Of a DNA stretch of 64,000 nt, positions 34,674-43,699 are shown one piece after another (position 1 is the first letter of the stretch; each line of letters starts with the position of its first letter). The notes below the pieces were generated by a model. It searched no databases. It was not told the origin of the DNA and was given only the letters and a program-made list of their open reading frames with translations. The DNA comes from CAWCUK01 sp963798775 (GTDB lineage: Bacteria > Bacteroidota > Ignavibacteria > Ignavibacteriales > Ignavibacteriaceae). Where the stretch lies: the NCBI GenBank assembly GCA_963798775.1, contig CAWCUK010000008.1, positions 1-64,000 of the forward strand, read 5' to 3'. The translations under genes were made by a program, and so were the position numbers.

Positions 34674-35720
34674 TTATTTAACAATTGATACTTTACTACT
34701 GTCTCTTAAATTATTCATACCTTCGGTTACAATTTTCTGACCTTCATGCAAACCATTTACTACTTCCGTAATATTCTCAGTGCTTAAACCTACCTTTACA
34801 TCAACCGGAACCGCGATATTATTATTGTTTACCGTATAAACAATATTCTGATTATTAGTAAAAACAATGGCTTTTGTAGGAACGACTAAAACTCCTTTTT
34901 GAGAATCCAGAGTCACATCAACTCGCACAAACATACCGGGTTTATAGTAAGAGTTTTTAGTGTTGTTAAATTTGGCCTTAATTTGGAAAGACCTGGCTTC
35001 GGAAGATGCCGATCTTGATATTTCCGTAACTCTTCCTTTTACAGCCGATTCTTTATCAAACTCAGAATATACATTTACCGTATCTCCGATATTTATTTTC
35101 CGCACTTCATTTTCGCTTACAAAGAATTTTATTATAAGCTGGTTTACATTCGCTATTGTCGCAAGCTGTTTTCCGGGAGTTACCCAATCACCCACATTAA
35201 CATTAAGATCAGTTAAAGTGCCGCTAATCGGCGATTCTAAATCAATATTACTTGTGGCCGCGTCATAATTTGCTTTCGCGACTTCATAAGCAGTTTCAAC
35301 TTGATCAAGTTTCTGCTGAGCGATAGCGCCTTCGCTATAAAGAGCTTTCATTCGTTCATAATCTTTTTTGGCGTTTTCAAAACTTGCCTTTGCCTGCAAA
35401 TAATTTGAGGTAGCGCCGGATCGATCAAGTTTAACTATTACTTCACCCTTTCTTACATGATCATTTACTTCAGCGTTAACAGATATTACCCGTTCGGCAA
35501 TTTTAGATACAATGACAGCCTGGTCAATACCTTCTAATGTGCCCGAATAAGTTTTTTTCTGCGAAATATTTTCTCTTTCAACTTGAGTAACGCTAACCGG
35601 TTCGGCTTGAACGATTTTATTTTGTTGGGGCTCTTCTTTTTGGCCGCAGCCGGAAACAATAATAAACAGAGTCAACAGAAAGACAGATGTTATTAGTTTT
35701 TTAAAGGATTTATTTTTCAT
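34674..35720 (-). CDS. RND efflux periplasmic adaptor (membrane fusion protein)
   Basis: This 348-residue protein is a predicted lipoprotein (FLLTLFIIVSGCG, cysteine about residue 25). It shows the adaptor order: a barrel-sandwich half (GIDQAVIVSKIAERVISVNA), a helical hairpin (NYLQAKASFENAKKDYERMK), the second lipoyl half (ESPISGTLTDLNVNVGDWVT) and the beta-barrel (IKFFVSENEVRKINIGDTVN). It links the inner-membrane pump to the TolC-like channel encoded next door. Confidence 0.9.
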   Translation of the reverse strand: MKNKSFKKLITSVFLLTLFIIVSGCGQKEEPQQNKIVQAEPVSVTQVERENISQKKTYSGTLEGIDQAVIVSKIAERVISVNAEVNDHVRKGEVIVKLDRSGATSNYLQAKASFENAKKDYERMKALYSEGAIAQQKLDQVETAYEVAKANYDAATSNIDLESPISGTLTDLNVNVGDWVTPGKQLATIANVNQLIIKFFVSENEVRKINIGDTVNVYSEFDKESAVKGRVTEISRSASSEARSFQIKAKFNNTKNSYYKPGMFVRVDVTLDSQKGVLVVPTKAIVFTNNQNIVYTVNNNNIAVPVDVKVGLSTENITEVVNGLHEGQKIVTEGMNNLRDSSKVSIVK

Positions 35721-35749
35721 TCAAAAATTTTCTCCTGTTATTAAATTTT

Positions 35750-37123
35750 CTAAGGTTTTATAATTCCCAAAGTCTGTTCCCAGTCCGTTTTGGCGATTAA
35801 AAAATCATAAATTGCCTTTTCATAATTTATTCTTGTTTGTGTAAGGGAATTTTGAGTATCTAAAATTTCTAATTGAGTTCCGACCCCTTCTTTATAACGA
35901 GTTTGCGCTATGTGAAGGGCACGTTCTGCTTGATTAACACTTTTTTCCTGGGCATGAATTCTATCTAAAGCTTCTTCCATATTAAGCTGTGATTGGAGCA
36001 GTTTTATTTTAAGGCCTTCTTCAGTTTTTGTTTTTGTAACCTGTATTGATTTTACTTCTAACTCGGCCTGCTGAACCTTTGCCTGCCGTTTAAATCCATC
36101 GAAAATAGCATAGGAAAGCTGCAATCCCACTGTAATAGTATTTGCCCAATTGTAATTGCTAAAATTAAAAGTATTATCTTGTGTCTGCCAATTATAATTT
36201 CCAAAAGCTGATAAGGAAGGCCAATACGCGGCTTTTTCAATATCTACATTTTCTTCTAAAATTGACTTTTGAATATTAAGCTTTTTAAGGAGCGGATTTT
36301 TTTCTTTTAGAATTTCATTTGATTTAGCCAAAAGTTCATTCGAAACACTGTCAACTTTAAATTCTCCAACAACTTTAATATCGGTATTAAGGTCGAGGGC
36401 CAGTAAATTTTTAAGAGAATTCTTAGCCAACTTCAAATTATTTTTAGCCGCTATTAAAGCAGGTTTAATGTTTGCCAGTTGAACTTCTGTACGAAGATAA
36501 TCATATTCGGAAGCAACTCCTTGTTTATATAATAGTCCTGTATTTTCATAATTAGCTTTTGCCACTTCATAATTTTTTTGATTCACATCTATTAATTTCT
36601 GTGAAAGCAAAACATTGTAGAAACTTTTTTTAACTTGGGCAATAACATCATCTTTAGAAGTTTGATTATTCAATTTTGAAAAAGAAGAATATTTTTTAGC
36701 TATACTAATCGCTGTGCCAAGTCGTGGATCGTAGATAGTTTGCGATAAAGTAACACCAAGATTATAACTATTTTCCGCGCCTATAGAGAAAGTTAGAGTC
36801 TGCGAGCTAGGATTAAACGGTGTATTCGGAGGAATAAACAGCACAGGCGATTTTAAATTTCTAGTATATTGACCGCTGAAATTCAGCTTCGGCCAGGCTC
36901 CCGCGTATGCTTCAGTAATTTGAGATTCCGCCTTAAGCAAATCAAAATCAGCCAGCCGCAGATCATAATTACCACGCAGCGCTATAGAAACCGCTTTATC
37001 CATTGTTAATAATAATGTGTCATTCTGCGCATAAACATTTTTTATCCGCAGCAAAAGAGAAAAACAAATAACAAGCGAAATTTTAAAAACTAAAGTATGT
37101 CTGCCGTACAATTTATTTTCCAT
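35750..37123 (-). CDS. TolC-family outer-membrane efflux channel
   Basis: This 457-residue protein has an N-terminal export signal and two duplicated outer-membrane efflux protein halves. One begins MDKAVSIALRGNYDLRLADF, the later helical hairpins include VQQAELEVKSIQVTKTKTEE, and it ends RYKEGVGTQLEILDTQNSLT and FLIAKTDWEQTLGII. These are the alpha-barrel hairpins of TolC-like channels. It forms the exit duct of the RND pump encoded downstream in the same operon. Confidence 0.9.
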   Translation of the reverse strand: MENKLYGRHTLVFKISLVICFSLLLRIKNVYAQNDTLLLTMDKAVSIALRGNYDLRLADFDLLKAESQITEAYAGAWPKLNFSGQYTRNLKSPVLFIPPNTPFNPSSQTLTFSIGAENSYNLGVTLSQTIYDPRLGTAISIAKKYSSFSKLNNQTSKDDVIAQVKKSFYNVLLSQKLIDVNQKNYEVAKANYENTGLLYKQGVASEYDYLRTEVQLANIKPALIAAKNNLKLAKNSLKNLLALDLNTDIKVVGEFKVDSVSNELLAKSNEILKEKNPLLKKLNIQKSILEENVDIEKAAYWPSLSAFGNYNWQTQDNTFNFSNYNWANTITVGLQLSYAIFDGFKRQAKVQQAELEVKSIQVTKTKTEEGLKIKLLQSQLNMEEALDRIHAQEKSVNQAERALHIAQTRYKEGVGTQLEILDTQNSLTQTRINYEKAIYDFLIAKTDWEQTLGIIKP

Positions 37124-37139
37124 ATTAATTCTTTATATT

Positions 37140-37748
37140 TTATTTCATTTGGATGCCGGAAATAATGTAGTTCAAAAGGTTCATTACTTTTTCATCATGC
37201 TCTTCAAAATTAATTTGATTCAGAAACTCCACGTGGCAAGTTTGATATTTTCTAGCTTCCAAAGCATTTACCATATCAACAATATCAACAGAAAGCCGCT
37301 CATAATTATGATCTTCAAATTCTTTATTTTGAATTCCATTTAATAAAACGCGCTTGATGATTTCTGTCTGTTTCTGAATAAATATATGGTAAAAATTGAA
37401 AATAACATTTTCGATATCCAGTTTAGCGGAGACGGTTGCTTTATATAAATTAGCTTTCTCCCGGCTGTACTTCATTCCTAATAAAACCGTCGTTTTTAAT
37501 TTTTCGACCGATTTTTCCTTTTCACTTACAGTACGTTCCAATTTCTCGAAATAATTTACCGCTTCATCGTTTATAATCGTATTAAATAATTCTTCTTTAT
37601 TCGCGAAGTAATGATAAAGCGAATTTTTTTTCATGCCGACAGCTTCGCCAATATCTTCTAAAGTAGTCTTGGAAAATCCGTACCGAGCAAATATTTTTTT
37701 AGCCGCCTCTATTATTTGTGTTTTTCTGTTTTCTTTCGAGTCATCCAT
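37140..37748 (-). CDS. TetR-family transcriptional regulator
   Basis: This 202-residue protein has the TetR helix-turn-helix at residues 10-56: IIEAAKKIFARYGFSKTTLE, then IGEAVGMKKNSLYHYFANKE. The C-terminal ligand-binding part is divergent, as usual. It is the first gene of the efflux operon (TetR, TolC, adaptor, pump, PG0541-like), only 16 bases before the channel gene. It most likely represses its own operon at the inverted repeat 37752-37784. Confidence 0.9.
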   Translation of the reverse strand: MDDSKENRKTQIIEAAKKIFARYGFSKTTLEDIGEAVGMKKNSLYHYFANKEELFNTIINDEAVNYFEKLERTVSEKEKSVEKLKTTVLLGMKYSREKANLYKATVSAKLDIENVIFNFYHIFIQKQTEIIKRVLLNGIQNKEFEDHNYERLSVDIVDMVNALEARKYQTCHVEFLNQINFEEHDEKVMNLLNYIISGIQMK

Positions 37749-37751
37749 TAA

Positions 37752-37784
37752 TAGAACATTCGAACTTTTGTTAAAATTGTTCTA
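37752..37784 (-). promoter_or_regulatory. Candidate TetR operator upstream of the efflux operon
   Basis: TAGAACA (37752-37758) and TGTTCTA (37778-37784) form a perfect 7-base inverted repeat with a 19-base spacer, starting three bases upstream of the regulator's ATG. Position immediately before the first gene of a TetR-led operon supports autorepression. It overlaps the expected start of transcription. Confidence 0.5.
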
Positions 37785-37860
37785 AAACTATAATTTTTAC
37801 TTTTTTATTGCAAATCTCACGTATCATACTTCACACAGAAATACCTTGTTGTTGCAAAAA

Positions 37861-37885
37861 AAAAGCCTCATTCGCAGAGGCTTTT
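37861..37885 (-). terminator. Rho-independent terminator of the M28 peptidase gene
   Basis: AAAAGCCTC (37861-37869) and GAGGCTTTT (37877-37885) form a 9-base stem with a 7-base loop. A long A run on the plus strand before it gives the U tract for minus-strand transcription. It lies just downstream of the peptidase gene ending at 37908. Confidence 0.75.
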
Positions 37886-37907
37886 ATAAAAAATATTCTG
37901 AATCAAA

Positions 37908-39581
37908 TTAATTTGCCAGCGCAAGCCTGCCCTGCCTCATAGCGACTTGCCAAATATTAATAAAACCAAGCTTAATAATTTTAGTCATTTTATTTATATT
38001 GGCTTTATCAGGATGATCAGTAGGCTGATGATAATCAGGATGGAAACCTGCCATAAAATAAAATACCGGGATATCTTTTTCGGCAAACGGCGCATGATCG
38101 CTTCCGCCGCCGGGCCGAGCGGATCCATGGAAATTAATTTTTAGTCCTAGGTTCAATTCATCATTATACTTTTCGGCCATATTTTTCAGTTCGGAATATT
38201 TGTCCGTGTAAGTCATGCTGCATTCAATTCCCAATGAATCGTTTTCAGAATTCCTGGAAATCATATCATAATTTAAATTGACGATTATATTTTCGAGAGA
38301 TTCATAATTTTCCACAAAATATTTAGAACCGAGTAAACCCTCCTCTTCTCCGGTCCAAGCCGCGAAAATAATAGTCTTTTTCGGTTTAACGCCGGCATCA
38401 GCAAAAGCTTTTGCCAAAGTAAGCATTCCCACTGTTCCGGAAGCATTATCATCGGAACCATTCCAGATGTAGCCGTTCGCTTTCCCTTGATGATCATAAT
38501 GCGCTCCAACTACAATTACTTCTTCTGGATTTTCTCCTTCAATTTTTCCAAGTACATTTCTAACTTTTATCATATGACTGTTAACCGTGGTTTTAAAATG
38601 AATTTCTTTTCCCTTCAAAGTTTTTGAATCAGGCTCCATTTTTTCTTGGGCAAACTTTTCAAAAGTTAAAAAACTTATACCGGTTCCTTTAACAATTTCA
38701 TTTGCCGCTCTTCTAGTAATTCTAATTGAGCTAATGTTATTTTCCAAAGTATCGCCCGGAATCATCATTCGTTTTCTAGGTCCTACTAATTCTTTATCTC
38801 CTTCATAAAAATCATCATTAAACCGGAAAGGAAAATTTGACTCCCAACCATTAGAAACTTCACCTTTAGGATCAACTTCAATTATTCCGACCGCTCCTAA
38901 ATCAGAGGCTAACTTATCTTTTTCTCTCATAATTCTGTAATACCCATATCTTCCTTCCGGGTGAAATTTTTTATACGCTTCGGAAAGAGTATCATTTTGT
39001 CCTGGAAAACCGTAAAGGCGAAGAATAAATTTTCCTTTTACATTAACGTCTTCAAAATCATTATAATTGTGTTCATCATTTTTATAACCATAACCAACAA
39101 ACACAACCGGAGCGGTTATTTCTTCACCGAGGCTTTTAACAGAAACCGTAAAATCAGTTTTATAATTAAAATCTAAAGATCTTTTTGAATTATCATCATA
39201 TGAAAATAGACTTAACCGCTGGAGTTCGCCGGGTTCATATTCCAAGAGATTAAAATTCTGGAAATAACTTTCAAAATTTTTCGGTTCAATACCTTTCAAT
39301 CTTTGCGCGAAAGTCGGAGTTTTCCACTCAACATCTCCCGCGGGTTTAATTCCATAAATTTTAAATAAGCTGGCAATATAATCGGCGGCCATATAAGCGC
39401 CGGCGGTGCCGGATTTGCGTCCTTCGGTCCAATCTGAGGCTAAAAACTCTAACTGAGCCTTAACCAAATTTTCATTTATTGCTTCCAAACCTTTATCATA
39501 GAGATTTTGCTGGGCATTTAAGTAAGGCTGAAGAAAAAAAGAAAAGCAAGACATCAACAAAAAGTATTTAATGTTACTCAT
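37908..39581 (-). CDS. Secreted M28-family zinc peptidase with PA-like domain
   Basis: This 557-residue protein has a signal peptide (SCFSFFLQPYLNAQ). An N-terminal segment includes LEFLASDWTEGRKSGTAG, followed by a PA-like insert (VVFVGYGYKNDEHNYNDFED, GKFILRLYG) and the M28 catalytic domain. Metal ligands fall in VGAHYDHQG, NGSDDNASGT, AAWTGEEEGLLGS, NLNYDMISRN and GGGSDHAPF. Such enzymes are aminopeptidases acting outside the cytoplasm. The final residues HPDKANINKMTKIIKLGFIN complete the usual fold. It is transcribed alone with its own terminator. Confidence 0.88.
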   Translation of the reverse strand: MSNIKYFLLMSCFSFFLQPYLNAQQNLYDKGLEAINENLVKAQLEFLASDWTEGRKSGTAGAYMAADYIASLFKIYGIKPAGDVEWKTPTFAQRLKGIEPKNFESYFQNFNLLEYEPGELQRLSLFSYDDNSKRSLDFNYKTDFTVSVKSLGEEITAPVVFVGYGYKNDEHNYNDFEDVNVKGKFILRLYGFPGQNDTLSEAYKKFHPEGRYGYYRIMREKDKLASDLGAVGIIEVDPKGEVSNGWESNFPFRFNDDFYEGDKELVGPRKRMMIPGDTLENNISSIRITRRAANEIVKGTGISFLTFEKFAQEKMEPDSKTLKGKEIHFKTTVNSHMIKVRNVLGKIEGENPEEVIVVGAHYDHQGKANGYIWNGSDDNASGTVGMLTLAKAFADAGVKPKKTIIFAAWTGEEEGLLGSKYFVENYESLENIIVNLNYDMISRNSENDSLGIECSMTYTDKYSELKNMAEKYNDELNLGLKINFHGSARPGGGSDHAPFAEKDIPVFYFMAGFHPDYHQPTDHPDKANINKMTKIIKLGFINIWQVAMRQGRLALAN

Positions 39582-39664
39582 TCCGGAATCCCCTTATTTT
39601 TGATTGAAATTATTAATTAGATTAACTGTTTATTTAAATGCCGAAATATATATATAGATGAAAA

Positions 39665-41233
39665 CTAAAAAGGAAAATCTTCTTTCAAATCTATTTCTTG
39701 ATCAAGTTTTTCTTCCTTCTTTTTTTCAGCTAAAAGATGAACGGGATTGCCTTCAACATAAATTGCTTTATATGGTTTTACGGGACAGGCAAATTCACAA
39801 GCGCCGCAGCCAATGCAATATTTATCATCGACTTTAGGAATTTTAAGATTGCCTTTATAATCAACCATCATTACGGCTTTTGTGGGACAATGTTCAGAGC
39901 AGGCGCCGCAAGCGGTTTTTTCAGTTTCAACTACGCAGTTTCTTTTTTCAAAAACAGCTTTACCTAATTGGGTAACTTTTTTATTATTTATTTTAATCGG
40001 CTGTATCGCTCCCGAAGGGCAAATATCGCCGCAAATTGTACATTCAAAATTGCAGAAACTTGCTTTAAAATCCATAAACGGCTGAAGCATTCCTGTGAAC
40101 CCAAACTCTAAATAAGAAGGCTGAAGAACTTTTGAAGGGCAGGCGCTTACACACAGATGACACGCGGTACAGCGGTTATTATAATGTTTAAGTTTTTTGG
40201 CTCCCGGAGGAATTACCGGAAATTTTTTATAAACGGGAATCTTACTTTCTTTTTTCGGAAGAATTTTAACCTGCGCAAAATTTATTCCCGTAAATGTAAA
40301 AAAGTATATCCCCGTTTTAACTAAAAATTCTCTTTTTGAAAAATCTTCGGAAACTTCAACTTTTTTTTCTTTTTTATAACTGTTTTTTCTTTTATAAGAA
40401 ATTGAATTACTTCTGCAGACAGTTACACAATTAAAACAGGCAACGCATCTGTCGAAATCAATTTTTTTATTTTTATTATCTATACATTCTGATTTACAAA
40501 CCTTTTCGCAAAGTCCGCATTCGGTGCAGCTTTCTTCATTAATAATTAGTTTAAAAAAAGAAAACTTTGAAAAAACACCCAATAAAGTTCCTACGGGGCA
40601 AATTGTATTACAATATAACCTCCCCCGTTTTAACGCAAGGATGAATAAAATTCCAAGAAAAAATAACGGAAACAGAAGCAGAAAATTTATCCCTTGTTTT
40701 ATTTCAATAGGATATAACAAATAGATCCCAATTTTTTCTAAAGCGAAGGCAGCCGAATTATTTCCAGCAATTAAAATCGGGCGAAACAGTTGAGAAAATA
40801 TTCTGCCGAAATTGCTGTAAGGATCGAGAAGAATCAGAGGGAAAAAAATTCCGACCAATACGGATACAACAACTAAAAAAAGAATAGAATACCGAGTTAT
40901 TTTTAGTTCTTTTTTATAAGAATACTTTTTTCTCTTCCTCTTTTTTTTGTTTTTGTATCTATGAGAAATAAAATCATGCAAAGTGCCCAGCGGGCAAATT
41001 GAACCGCAATAAACTCTGCCGAATAAAAGAGTAATTACAATTATAAGAATAAATCCGGCGGAAGCGATTGAAAAAACGGAAATAAATTGAAGCAGCGAAG
41101 GCACAAACTGAGGGAACAGAATAATTTTGTGTATTCCGGCGGGAAGAAAGCCCGTTATATCAAGGAATAAAAATCCGGTTAAAACAAAAAATAAAACCGA
41201 GATAAAGACTCTTATTTTTTTAAGACGGCGCAC
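39665..41233 (-). CDS. Membrane polyferredoxin (NapH/NosR-like 4Fe-4S protein)
   Basis: This 522-residue protein has about five membrane helices in the first half, two loop motifs C-G-S-I-C-P-L-G and C-N-T-I-C-P-V-G typical of NapH/NosR-like proteins, then ferredoxin motifs: CTECGLCEKVCKSEC, CVACFNCVTVC, CTACHLCVSACPSK, CTICGDICPSG, CGACSEHCP and CIGCGACEFACPVKP. It should pass electrons across or along the inner membrane. It is 2 bases from the DUF362 gene, so they are co-transcribed. The partner reductase or donor is not in the window. Confidence 0.87.
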   Translation of the reverse strand: MRRLKKIRVFISVLFFVLTGFLFLDITGFLPAGIHKIILFPQFVPSLLQFISVFSIASAGFILIIVITLLFGRVYCGSICPLGTLHDFISHRYKNKKKRKRKKYSYKKELKITRYSILFLVVVSVLVGIFFPLILLDPYSNFGRIFSQLFRPILIAGNNSAAFALEKIGIYLLYPIEIKQGINFLLLFPLFFLGILFILALKRGRLYCNTICPVGTLLGVFSKFSFFKLIINEESCTECGLCEKVCKSECIDNKNKKIDFDRCVACFNCVTVCRSNSISYKRKNSYKKEKKVEVSEDFSKREFLVKTGIYFFTFTGINFAQVKILPKKESKIPVYKKFPVIPPGAKKLKHYNNRCTACHLCVSACPSKVLQPSYLEFGFTGMLQPFMDFKASFCNFECTICGDICPSGAIQPIKINNKKVTQLGKAVFEKRNCVVETEKTACGACSEHCPTKAVMMVDYKGNLKIPKVDDKYCIGCGACEFACPVKPYKAIYVEGNPVHLLAEKKKEEKLDQEIDLKEDFPF

Positions 41234-41235
41234 TA

Positions 41236-42150
41236 CTAAAAAATCTTCCTAAAAATATTTAGTTTAGAAAGATCCATTGTACCGGCCTTCATTGAATCGG
41301 CGTATTTTATATAATTTATTTTTTCAGGATCGGCACCGAATAATTTAGCCGCCGCCGCGTCACCGGCAACAATATCAGTGGAAATAATTTGAGATTTTAA
41401 AGTAACAACATCGGCTTTAGAAGTTCCTCGCGGGCCGTTTCTTTTCATTACATAATAAGCGTCAATAACATTCAGATCCGGTTTTCTGAAAGAAGCAAAA
41501 TCAGCAATACATTGATGAAGATTATTACGATGCCAAAAACCGCGATCCCAAACAACGCCCATTAAATTTTTCATGCTTATAGTTACTTCGGTAGAGCCAT
41601 GATTTTTTAAAACCGGCACATTTATAAAAACATCACTATTTAGAAGAAGTTCATGCACCTTCGCGTTTTTTAAAATCTTACCATTTTTAACATCAACTGA
41701 ATGATAATAACCCTCACTCTCACCGGAAACAATTTTACCGCCCGCATCATTAACCGCGCGTTCAATACCACTGTTTGAATAGCATCTTTTCCAGTTGTCG
41801 CAGGTATGATCAAAAACAAAAACTTCTTTAGCTCCGGCTTCATAACAGCTTTTAATAATTCGCTTAATTAATAAAGGATTAGTATTGGCCGCGCCTTCAG
41901 GAGAAACATCCCAGCCGATATTAGGCTTAACTACAACGGTCTGGCCTTTTTTAACAAATCGATTTATTCCGCCTAAAGCTTTAATACCTTCATCGAACAT
42001 TACATCGGGCTCGGCGCCTTTAATAGCGGCAAGCTGATATTGCTCTGAGGAAATAGAAGCGAATAATTCGGCCGGATTAAAAGTTGAAAAAGCTGCGCCG
42101 GCTAACAACCCGGCTTTTACTGATTTTTCTATGAAATCTCTTCTTTTCAT
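41236..42150 (-). CDS. DUF362-domain protein with Tat-like signal
   Basis: This 304-residue protein starts MKRRDFIEKSVKAGLLAGAA, a twin-arginine-like signal. The DUF362 core follows: GGINRFVKKGQTVVVKPNIG, SGIERAVNDAGGKIV, INVPVLKNHGSTEVTISMKN, LMGVVWDRGFWHRNNLHQCI and DIVAGDAAAAKLFG. DUF362 proteins commonly accompany iron-sulfur proteins, and their enzymatic role is unclear. No ferredoxin motif is present in this copy; the clusters sit in the adjacent polyferredoxin. Together they look like a periplasm-facing redox module. Confidence 0.84.
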   Translation of the reverse strand: MKRRDFIEKSVKAGLLAGAAFSTFNPAELFASISSEQYQLAAIKGAEPDVMFDEGIKALGGINRFVKKGQTVVVKPNIGWDVSPEGAANTNPLLIKRIIKSCYEAGAKEVFVFDHTCDNWKRCYSNSGIERAVNDAGGKIVSGESEGYYHSVDVKNGKILKNAKVHELLLNSDVFINVPVLKNHGSTEVTISMKNLMGVVWDRGFWHRNNLHQCIADFASFRKPDLNVIDAYYVMKRNGPRGTSKADVVTLKSQIISTDIVAGDAAAAKLFGADPEKINYIKYADSMKAGTMDLSKLNIFRKIF

Positions 42151-42304
42151 AACTCCCCTGTTAATTTTTCTTAAAGAAGAATTTTTATTCAGTTAAAATA
42201 TAAATTTTATTTAGAATTGATACACCAAATGAGAAAATATTTATTTTGAAACTTGAATAATTTTGTGCTAATTTAATATCGAATTTTTTAATTTAGGAGA
42301 AAAT

Positions 42305-42844
42305 ATGGCCGGCATTCTTACTTTAGGGGAATCAAGAATTAAATTCCATATTTTACTTCTTGATATATTTGCTTTATCATTTCTTTATTTTATTCCCGCG
42401 CTTTCCCATTTATTCGCTTTTCCCGTTTATTATTTAGAGCCGATGAGAATCGCTTTAATTGCTTCAATTATTTTTACGGGTAAGAAAAATACATTTTTAA
42501 TAGCTTTAACAATTCCGGCATTCTCTTTTTTGGTTGCGTCTCATCCTTCAGCGGCCAAAGCTATTTTACTTTCTATCGAACTTATTTGGAATGTTTATCT
42601 TTTCTACTTTTTAAATTCAAAGATGAAGAACATTTTCTGGTCGGCTTTTTTAAGCATAATTCTAAGTAAAGCTACTTATTACTTATTGAAGTTCTTTTTT
42701 ATTACCGGCGGGCTTCTTACAATAAATTTTATTTCTACGCCTATATATTACCAAATCGGGACTACAATTGTCCTCAGTTTTTTGGTTTATTTTATTTTGA
42801 ATAAAAAATCAGACGTTACAGAAAAAAGCGAAGTAGAAAATTAA
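42305..42844 (+). CDS. Polytopic membrane protein of unknown function
   Basis: This 179-residue protein has about five to six membrane helices (FHILLLDIFALSFLYFIPAL, ALIASIIFTG, TFLIALTIPAFSFLVASHPS, IWNVYLFYFL, TIVLSFLVYFIL). A TAGGAG ribosome site (42293-42298) precedes the ATG. Size and helix number recall S-components of ECF vitamin transporters, but no specific motif is recognised. It is the first plus-strand gene after a long minus-strand block. It lies alone, with no ATPase gene nearby. Confidence 0.65.
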   Translation: MAGILTLGESRIKFHILLLDIFALSFLYFIPALSHLFAFPVYYLEPMRIALIASIIFTGKKNTFLIALTIPAFSFLVASHPSAAKAILLSIELIWNVYLFYFLNSKMKNIFWSAFLSIILSKATYYLLKFFFITGGLLTINFISTPIYYQIGTTIVLSFLVYFILNKKSDVTEKSEVEN

Positions 42845-42930
42845 AAAATGAGATAAAAATTCAACCTAACATTTTTTCATGTCGGTAAAGTAACTTCTTT
42901 TAAATTAATTGAAAAAAGAGATTGAAAACT

Positions 42931-43557
42931 TTAAATTCTGTGTGTACGGGGAATTTCATCGGGATTAGAAAAACATACATTTAAATCTTTCAGAATTCCG
43001 TTTTCAATACTGTAAATCCAGCCGTGGATTGTAAGGTTTTGCCCCGCTCTCCAAGCGCCTTGCACAATTGTTGTGTTGCAGACGTTGGCAACTTGTTCAA
43101 TAACGTTAAGCTCGCAGAGCAAATCTATTTTCTCTTTTTCCGTGGTAAGATTATCAAATTTTTGCTGATGATAGCGATAAACATCTTTTATATGGCGCAG
43201 CCAATTATCTATTAAGCCGAACTCAACATTTCCCATTGCCGCCTGTACGCCTCCGCAGCCGTAGTGGCCGCAGACAATAATATGTTTTACCTTTAAAACT
43301 TCAACCGCGTATTGAATTACGGAAAGACAATTTAAATCAGTATGAACAACAACGTTGGCAATATTTCGGTGGACAAAAATTTCTCCGGGAAGTAAATCAA
43401 CAATTTGATTAGCGGGAACCCTGCTGTCGGCGCACCCTATCCATAAATATTCCGGTTTCTGCTGTTTAGAAAGATTGTGAAAAAATTCGGGATCGGATTC
43501 TTTTACTTTTTCCGCCCATTTTTTATTGTTATCAAAAAGACTTTTCAATACGCGCAT
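42931..43557 (-). CDS. can: Beta-class carbonic anhydrase
   Basis: This 208-residue protein has the zinc ligands C42, H98 and C101 (IGCADSRVPA, VCGHYGCGG) and the D44-R46 dyad, plus HRNIANVV and the 'L.V.HI.VCGHYGCGG' strand. It interconverts carbon dioxide and bicarbonate in the cytoplasm. Length is normal for the Can type. It is a single gene; the motif order and the ligands leave little doubt. Confidence 0.95.
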   Translation of the reverse strand: MRVLKSLFDNNKKWAEKVKESDPEFFHNLSKQQKPEYLWIGCADSRVPANQIVDLLPGEIFVHRNIANVVVHTDLNCLSVIQYAVEVLKVKHIIVCGHYGCGGVQAAMGNVEFGLIDNWLRHIKDVYRYHQQKFDNLTTEKEKIDLLCELNVIEQVANVCNTTIVQGAWRAGQNLTIHGWIYSIENGILKDLNVCFSNPDEIPRTHRI

Positions 43558-43651
43558 AATCGGCTTTTAAATGTTTGTTTTTGGAAAGCCAAAACATCAT
43601 TATTTTTTTGCAATTTCGCAAACTGCTGTATCATATTCAGATATAAAAAAA

Positions 43652-43673
43652 GCCGGCTTAAGTTAATGCCGGC
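43652..43673 (-). terminator. Terminator hairpin between carbonic anhydrase and PorV-like genes
   Basis: GCCGGC (43652-43657) pairs with GCCGGC (43668-43673) around a 10-base loop. An A run (43645-43651) on the plus strand gives a U tract for transcription leftward, so it terminates the PorV-like gene ending at 43700. Confidence 0.65.
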
Positions 43674-43699
43674 AAAAATATAATTGTGTTTTTTAATCT

